NCBI GenBank assembly: GCA_037444075.1
Contig: JBBIND010000097.1
Span: 1-10,574, forward strand
Reading direction: 5' to 3'
Length of the DNA: 10,574 bases
Source: JBBIND01 sp037444075
GTDB lineage: Bacteria > Acidobacteriota > Terriglobia > Bryobacterales > Bryobacteraceae
Shown piece after piece: positions 6,907 to 10,574 of the stretch. The notes under the pieces were generated by a model. The model saw only the letters and a list, made by a program, of their open reading frames with translations. It was not told where the DNA came from and searched no databases. A program made the translations under genes and the position numbers. Position 1 is the first letter of the stretch; each line of letters begins with the position of its first letter.

Positions 6907-8100
6907 ATGAGAATTCGTATGGCTGAGCGGTGTTGGACATTGACGTTGCGAAGGTTCTTGCTGGTGCTGGTCCTAGCCGGCCAACTTGGGGCGGAGAGCT
7001 TTCCCCGGTTCCGTGAAGTCCTCGTCACCGGCGGACTCAAGATGGGCTACCAACTGGTGGTGGCGGACCTGAACCGCGACGCGAGGCCGGACCTCATCGT
7101 CATCGATGAACGCTCTTCTGAATTGGCTTGGTATGAAAACCCGAGCTGGCAGCGGCACGTGCTGGCGCAGAACGTTCCCCGCAGCATCAACATGGACCTG
7201 TGGGACCTCAACAAAGACGGTGTGCCGGAAATAGCCCTGGCCCATCACTTTGAAACGAATCCGGAGAAGAGCGTCGGGAGTTTGCTGTTGCTCGAAAGCG
7301 GCTCCGATGTGCGGCAACCCTGGCCGGGCCGGGAGATAGACCGAGTGCCCACGGCTCATCGCGTCCGTTGGATTGACCCGCGGGGAGACGGCAGCCCGCT
7401 CCTGCTGGTGGCTCCGATGGTAGGCATGCAGGCGCGTCCGCCGGATTTTTCTGGCCCGGTGCCTCTGTACGCGTATCGTCCCGGCGAGTGGAAACGCGCC
7501 GTGCTCACAGCCGAACAGCAAGGCGTTCTGCACAGCATTCATCCGGTGCAATGGAGAGGCCGGGGCGAGCAGCTCTTCACAGCCGGCTTTCTGGGCATCT
7601 GGCTGTACGGGCGGGAGCGGAACGGCGATTGGAAGGGGCAGAGAATTACCGAGGGCGACCAACGCCCTTGCCCCCAATGCGGCTCGAGTGAAATCAAGCC
7701 TGGACGTCTGGGCCGCAATCGATTCCTGGCGGGCATCGAACCGTGGCACGGTAACCAGGTGGTGGTGTACACGCAACGCGGCGGGCAATGGAGGCGAGCC
7801 GTCCTCGAAGATGCCATGGTCAACGGTCACGCGTTGGCCGTGGGCGACCTGAACGGTGACGGGCGCGATGAGATTGTGGCCGGGTTCCGGGGCAAAGGCT
7901 TTCAACTGTACGTGTTCGAGCCGGAGGATGGCGCGGGTACAAGTTGGCGGCGGCACGTGCTCGATGACGGCGGCCTCGCCGCGGCGGACTGCAAGATAGC
8001 TGATTTCAACGGGGACGGACGTCCTGACGTGGCCTGCTCCGGTGCTTCCACCGGCAACGTGAAGATCTACGAAAATCTCGGCGTACCCCCGAGACAGTGA
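6907..8100 (+). CDS. Secreted FG-GAP/VCBS repeat beta-propeller protein
   Basis: A 397-residue exported protein. The signal peptide is about residues 1-29: basic residues, then FLLVLVLAGQLGA with likely cleavage before ESF. Four FG-GAP type motifs with a calcium-loop pattern DxNxDxxxD/E are visible: DLNRDARPD (54-62), DLNKDGVPE (100-108), DLNGDGRDE (314-322) and DFNGDGRPD (366-374). Weaker blades lie between, for example 'WIDPRGDGSPLLLVAP' (155-170). This matches integrin-alpha-like calcium-binding propellers that act extracellularly in binding; no enzymatic residues are recognised. An unusual CPQCG pair of cysteines lies at 255-259, just before 'GRLGRNRFLAGIEPWHG'. The frame is open back to 6559, but that extension lacks a signal peptide and is antisense to the neighbouring gene, so the ATG at 6907 is used. 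It is likely co-transcribed with the beta-helix gene, whose start is 58 nt downstream. Confidence 0.88.
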   Translation: MRIRMAERCWTLTLRRFLLVLVLAGQLGAESFPRFREVLVTGGLKMGYQLVVADLNRDARPDLIVIDERSSELAWYENPSWQRHVLAQNVPRSINMDLWDLNKDGVPEIALAHHFETNPEKSVGSLLLLESGSDVRQPWPGREIDRVPTAHRVRWIDPRGDGSPLLLVAPMVGMQARPPDFSGPVPLYAYRPGEWKRAVLTAEQQGVLHSIHPVQWRGRGEQLFTAGFLGIWLYGRERNGDWKGQRITEGDQRPCPQCGSSEIKPGRLGRNRFLAGIEPWHGNQVVVYTQRGGQWRRAVLEDAMVNGHALAVGDLNGDGRDEIVAGFRGKGFQLYVFEPEDGAGTSWRRHVLDDGGLAAADCKIADFNGDGRPDVACSGASTGNVKIYENLGVPPRQ

Positions 8101-8145
8101 GCGGCCGCTGGCCGTATGACAGTTGGCCCGGGAGGGGTTGAAGAC

Positions 8146-8151
8146 AGGAGG
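8146..8151 (+). promoter_or_regulatory. Strong Shine-Dalgarno of the beta-helix gene
   Basis: AGGAGG is a perfect Shine-Dalgarno core 7 nt before the ATG at 8159. It fixes this start rather than the in-frame ATG at 8123. The protein then begins with a proper signal peptide. Confidence 0.85.
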
Positions 8152-8158
8152 GCATGAC

Positions 8159-9835
8159 ATGAATCGGATCTGGGAGTATCTGCTGTGCGGTCTGCTGGTC
8201 TTGGCCTGGCCGGGCGCCATCGCCGCGCCTGCCGCCGAACGGCAAGCTTGGGCCGTACCGGCCTTCGAGTCGTTGGGCCTTTATTACAACCGGGTGAGCG
8301 AGCTACGCTCCTGCCGCGTCTGGTACCGTGCGGCAGCGGCCGAAGAATGGCGGGAAGGGCATGCCTTGGTATATGACCCGAGGGAAAAGCAGTTTCGGGG
8401 TTCCCTGGTGAACCTGAAGCCGGACACCGCGTACCAAATCCGCATTGAACACGGCTCGGAAAAGGTCGAGCTTGAGGCGCGCACGCGGAGCGATCGGTTT
8501 CCCATTGGGAAGACAACCCTTCTGTCCGGTGTGACTGACCAAACCCTCTCTATTCGTGAGGGCGGAACCGCGCAGGGTTGGCACCTGGTGACTCCGGCGC
8601 CCGGCGGCAAGTTCACGAGCGACGTATTCAACCTCTCCGACTACAACGTGGTGGTGGAAGCCGAGTACGTCATCATCCGCGGTCTGCAACTGAAGAACGC
8701 CGGTATTCACGCCATTCTTGTTCGGGACGGCGTGCAGAACGTGGTGGTGGAGGACTGCCACATCACCGGCTGGGGCCGCATCGGCGGGGCGCGTGTCTGG
8801 GGGGTGTTTTCCGGCTCCGACAGCGGCATCTATGCAGGTAATGACGCCGGCCACCTCGTCATCCAACGCAACCTGATTGAGTATCCACGGGGAGGCTCCA
8901 ACGACTGGGAATCGGGGCACCCTTCCGGGCCGCAGGCCATCTCGCTGAGGGATTCACGCGGCGGCAACGTCATCCGCTACAACACCATCCGCTCCACCGA
9001 GGACCACGGCTTCAACGACGGCATCGGCGGCAGTTCCAATTACAGCTTCAAAGGCAGCCCCAACCGCGATTCCGACATCTACGGCAACATCATCTCGCAT
9101 TGCTGGGATGACGCCATCGAAAGCGAAGGCGCCAACATGAACGTGCGCATCTGGAGCAACTACATTCACCACACGTTCGTGCACGTCGCCACCGCTGCCA
9201 CGGCGATGGGCCCCCTGTATGTCTTCCGCAACGTGTTCGGCGAAAGCCGCATATCACACCAGGACCCATCCGGCGGCATGATGATCAAGACCGGCATGAA
9301 CTACGTCGAAATCAACGGTGAGCGGGTCAGCACGGGGCTGGGCTACCGCTTCATCTACCACAACACCGCGCTGCAGCCGAAAGGCGCTCTGGACGTCTTC
9401 AGCGGTCACGAATTGCACAACGCCGTGACCCGCAACAACATCTTCTACGCTCGCGGCCGCGCGTATCCTGCGCCGCGCGGCGAGCCCCTCAATGACTTCG
9501 CGAATGACCTGACGGGCGGCTACCTTGGAGGCGGTTTCGTCCGCGCCATGTTTCTGCCGGGCGAGCGCCTGGAATGGTTCCTCGCGCCCACGGTCCCGCG
9601 CATACAGTGGGGCAGAGTGGACTATGTGCGCAGCGGCAAGAGCTTCAGCATCACGGATCCTGTGATCGAAGTCAGAAACCCGGCCATTGACAAAGGTGTC
9701 CGTATCCTGGGCTTTAACGACGACTTCGCGGGCGAGGCGCCTGACATCGGCGCCTTTGAAAACGGGCGTCTGCCGCTACGCTTCGGCCGCGAGATGGCGC
9801 CGGGCTTCACGCGCCCGCCCTGGGAAATGCATTAG
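8159..9835 (+). CDS. Secreted right-handed parallel beta-helix protein with FN3-like N-terminus
   Basis: A 558-residue exported protein. The signal peptide MNRIWEYLLCGLLVLAWPGAIA is probably cleaved after residue 22 or 25. Residues about 31-110 look like a fibronectin-III-type module, ending 'LKPDTAYQIRIE'. Residues about 168-438 form a parallel beta-helix with recurring rungs such as 'VIIRGLQLKNAGIHAILV', 'NVVVEDCHITGWG', 'LVIQRNLIEYP', 'NVIRYNTIRS', 'DIYGNIISH', 'VRIWSNYIHH' and 'AVTRNNIFYA'. The C-terminal stretch 'DKGVRILGFNDDFAGEAPDIGAFENG' (about 511-536) is common at the ends of secreted beta-helix proteins of the pectate- or alginate-lyase-like superfamily. A polysaccharide substrate is plausible, but I cannot identify a catalytic triad. 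Acidic residues in 'CWDDAIESEGAN' (315-326) are candidates for metal or substrate binding. The TAG stop is part of the target duplication of the small element that follows. Confidence 0.9.
   Translation: MNRIWEYLLCGLLVLAWPGAIAAPAAERQAWAVPAFESLGLYYNRVSELRSCRVWYRAAAAEEWREGHALVYDPREKQFRGSLVNLKPDTAYQIRIEHGSEKVELEARTRSDRFPIGKTTLLSGVTDQTLSIREGGTAQGWHLVTPAPGGKFTSDVFNLSDYNVVVEAEYVIIRGLQLKNAGIHAILVRDGVQNVVVEDCHITGWGRIGGARVWGVFSGSDSGIYAGNDAGHLVIQRNLIEYPRGGSNDWESGHPSGPQAISLRDSRGGNVIRYNTIRSTEDHGFNDGIGGSSNYSFKGSPNRDSDIYGNIISHCWDDAIESEGANMNVRIWSNYIHHTFVHVATAATAMGPLYVFRNVFGESRISHQDPSGGMMIKTGMNYVEINGERVSTGLGYRFIYHNTALQPKGALDVFSGHELHNAVTRNNIFYARGRAYPAPRGEPLNDFANDLTGGYLGGGFVRAMFLPGERLEWFLAPTVPRIQWGRVDYVRSGKSFSITDPVIEVRNPAIDKGVRILGFNDDFAGEAPDIGAFENGRLPLRFGREMAPGFTRPPWEMH
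9832..9835. repeat. Target-site duplication TTAG, left copy
   Basis: TTAG directly abuts the left terminal inverted repeat of the 131-bp element and is repeated exactly on its right side. Its last three bases are the TAG stop codon of the beta-helix gene. Confidence 0.75.
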
Positions 9836-9966
9836 GAGGCTGCTGAAAAAGCCTTTCGGTGGGTCCGGGGCACACAAGCTGAAGCTTATGCTACGCTGCA
9901 AACCAACGAGTTGCGGACCCACGTAGGGCGTGCTTCAGCTTGCCCAACGGCTTTTTCAGCAGCCTC
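9836..9966. mobile_element. 131-bp MITE-like element with 18-bp perfect terminal inverted repeats
   Basis: The ends are GAGGCTGCTGAAAAAGCC (9836-9853) and its exact reverse complement (9949-9966), and both are flanked by TTAG. No transposase is encoded, so this is a non-autonomous element that would need a transposase supplied elsewhere. The 4-bp TTAG duplication fits the YTAR target preference known for the IS5 subgroup of IS5-family elements. Terminal repeats of the 'ggctg.tgaaaaa' type also occur in other DDE families such as IS1182, so the parent family is uncertain. Internal inverted repeats add structure: CAAGCTGAAGC (9875-9885) with 9932-9942, CTACG (9891-9895) with 9922-9926, and GTGGGTCCG (9859-9867) with 9914-9922. 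As RNA it would fold into a long hairpin and could end transcription of the beta-helix gene. Confidence 0.85.
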
Positions 9967-9970
9967 TTAG
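9967..9970. repeat. Target-site duplication TTAG, right copy
   Basis: This is an exact copy of the TTAG at the left end, directly abutting the right terminal inverted repeat. A chance match of 4 bp exactly at both junctions is about 1 in 256. Confidence 0.75.
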
Positions 9971-10095
9971 AGCCGCCGGCGAGTTCTGCATGCGGATCCG
10001 AGGAGGTTCGGCAGACTACTCGTCAAGGAGCTGGACACCGTGCGGACTGTGCGATCATGGGCCCCTCCTTGAGTGATGTCCGCAGGGAGGGAAAG

Positions 10096-10272
10096 ATGAA
10101 GGACGGAACGGCGGACGCTGAAGGGGGCGCTCAAGCAACTGGAGAGGGCCGCTTGAGCCGGCGCAGGCGGCTGCTTCGAGGCAACGCTGCTGTCTACCGG
10201 CCAGACGGGAAACGCGTTTGTGCTCAGCCCAACTGGCGGAAGAGCATCAGGTGGGAGCTATCCTTGCCGTAG
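10096..10272 (+). CDS. Possible small hypothetical protein (58 residues)
   Basis: An ATG at 10096 is preceded by GGGAGG (10085-10090) with a 5-nt spacer, a good ribosome-binding site. The product would be 58 residues and very basic, with an Arg cluster 'RLSRRRRLLRG' near residues 19-29. It has no recognisable domain, signal peptide or membrane segment. It ends 37 nt before hicB. It could equally be a chance frame in non-coding or decayed DNA. Confidence 0.2.
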   Translation: MKDGTADAEGGAQATGEGRLSRRRRLLRGNAAVYRPDGKRVCAQPNWRKSIRWELSLP

Positions 10273-10297
10273 CATTAAGATAAGGAAGAGAAGAGCC

Positions 10298-10303
10298 GGG
10301 AGG
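10298..10303 (+). promoter_or_regulatory. Ribosome-binding site of hicB
   Basis: GGGAGG lies 6 nt before the ATG at 10310 and clearly sets the hicB start. Confidence 0.8.
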
Positions 10304-10309
10304 TAATAC

Positions 10310-10525
10310 ATGAAACTCACCGCAATTATTGAGCGTGAAGGTGATGGGTACGTTTCTTTTTGTCCGGAGTTGGATGTCGCGAGCCATGGCGGCAGCATCG
10401 AAGAAGCCCGAGATAATCTTCGGGAAGCACTTGAGCTCTTCCGGGAAGCGGCTTCGCGTGAGGAGCTCAAACAGCGCCTTCATGGTGAGATTTTTGTAAC
10501 GCAGGTCGAGGTGGCGTGTGGGTAG
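10310..10525 (+). CDS. hicB: HicB-family antitoxin of a type II toxin-antitoxin system
   Basis: A 71-residue protein with the HicB pattern. It starts 'MKLTAIIEREGDGYVSFCPELDVASHGGSIEEARDNLREALELF', a partial RNase H-like fold. The 'EGDGYVSFCPEL' strand-turn-strand and the 'SIEEARDNLREALELF' helix are diagnostic. The tail 'EIFVTQVEVACG' forms the last strand seen in short HicB proteins. There is no C-terminal DNA-binding domain (HTH or ribbon-helix-helix), so this is the short form. HicB antitoxins neutralise the mRNA-cleaving toxin HicA by direct binding. The downstream hicA overlaps the 3' end by 8 bp, so the two are translationally coupled in antitoxin-first order. Self-repression of the operon is usual for longer HicB proteins but is less certain without a DNA-binding domain. 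Confidence 0.88.
   Translation: MKLTAIIEREGDGYVSFCPELDVASHGGSIEEARDNLREALELFREAASREELKQRLHGEIFVTQVEVACG
10508..10511 (+). promoter_or_regulatory. Ribosome-binding site of hicA inside hicB
   Basis: GAGG, within GAGGTGG, lies 6 nt before the GTG at 10518, inside the last codons of hicB. It supports the GTG start of the partial toxin gene. Confidence 0.5.
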
Positions 10526-10574
10526 GCTTCGAATTCTCTCTGGCAAAGAGGTCTGCTCCATTCTTCTGAGACAC
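10518..10574 (+). CDS. hicA: HicA-family mRNA-interferase toxin, 5' part only (cut by window end)
   Basis: From a GTG at 10518 the frame stays open to the last base of the window, giving 19 residues: (M)GRLRILSGKEVCSILLRH. This matches the N-terminus of HicA/YcfA-like toxins, where 'R.lSGKEVv..Ler' precedes the strand containing the catalytic histidine in a 'GSH' motif. That motif would lie beyond the window. The gene overlaps hicB by 8 bp. HicA is a small double-stranded-RNA-binding-domain-like ribonuclease that cleaves mRNA when it is not held by HicB. Whether the rest of the gene is intact cannot be seen. Confidence 0.78.
   Translation, partial: MGRLRILSGKEVCSILLRH

Larger units (their letters stand above)
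9971..10309. other. Region without a confident gene upstream of hicB
   Basis: About 340 bp between the small mobile element and hicB. I recognise no RNA gene or conserved protein. Short open frames exist in several phases, but none has known motifs; the region may be degraded sequence or regulatory DNA. The only open frame with a good ribosome-binding site is the one at 10096, listed separately at low confidence. Confidence 0.45.

Noticed and set aside
8123..8158. Upstream ATG for the beta-helix gene
   Set aside because: It would bury the perfect AGGAGG inside the coding sequence and place 12 polar residues before the signal peptide.
6973..8220. A 415-codon minus-strand frame antisense to the FG-GAP gene
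   Set aside because: It is long only because GC-rich coding DNA leaves few stops on the opposite strand. It shows no domain, and the plus-strand gene has clear calcium-loop motifs.

Overview
The window looks like a GC-rich chromosome segment from an Acidobacteriota bacterium, most likely of the Solibacter/Bryobacter type. The best evidence is the C-terminal domain of the large NHL-repeat protein at 612-3698. Its 'PGQINFLMP', 'VQLFGTGQGF' and 'GVWQINIRIP' blocks are the hallmark of the Solibacter C-terminal domain (TIGR03437), a family strongly expanded in that group. This placement comes from motif recognition, not from a database search.

Layout. On the minus strand, 187-261 is a complete tRNA-Asn (GTT) with an encoded CCA. 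A near-consensus sigma-70 promoter lies upstream of it (304-309 and 281-286), and a perfect tandem 14-bp repeat (312-339) lies directly behind that. Next is a secreted 1028-residue NHL beta-propeller protein on the plus strand (612-3698). It converges, across a hairpin at 3735-3763, on a two-gene minus-strand unit. The promoter-proximal gene of that unit is a membrane-anchored PQQ-like beta-propeller protein (6807-5281). It is followed 28 nt later by a 494-residue protein with a probable divergent GNAT acetyltransferase fold (5252-3768). Divergent from this unit, on the plus strand, are a secreted FG-GAP/VCBS propeller protein (6907-8100) and a secreted right-handed beta-helix protein (8159-9835), probably co-transcribed.

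The right end is accessory in character. A 131-bp non-coding element (9836-9966) has perfect 18-bp terminal inverted repeats and a 4-bp TTAG target duplication. The left TTAG copy overlaps the TAG stop codon of the beta-helix gene. After about 340 bp without a convincing gene there is a hicB antitoxin (10310-10525) overlapped by the first 19 codons of a hicA toxin gene. The hicA start is not otherwise obvious because the window ends inside it.

How the genes may work together. Four of the five large genes encode exported or membrane-anchored repeat scaffolds: three unrelated beta-propeller classes (NHL, PQQ-like, FG-GAP) and one beta-helix. None shows a decisive catalytic signature. A cell-surface role, such as polysaccharide binding or processing, is a reasonable inference but is not demonstrated. 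I see no CRISPR array, phage gene or recognisable defence system other than the HicBA toxin-antitoxin pair.
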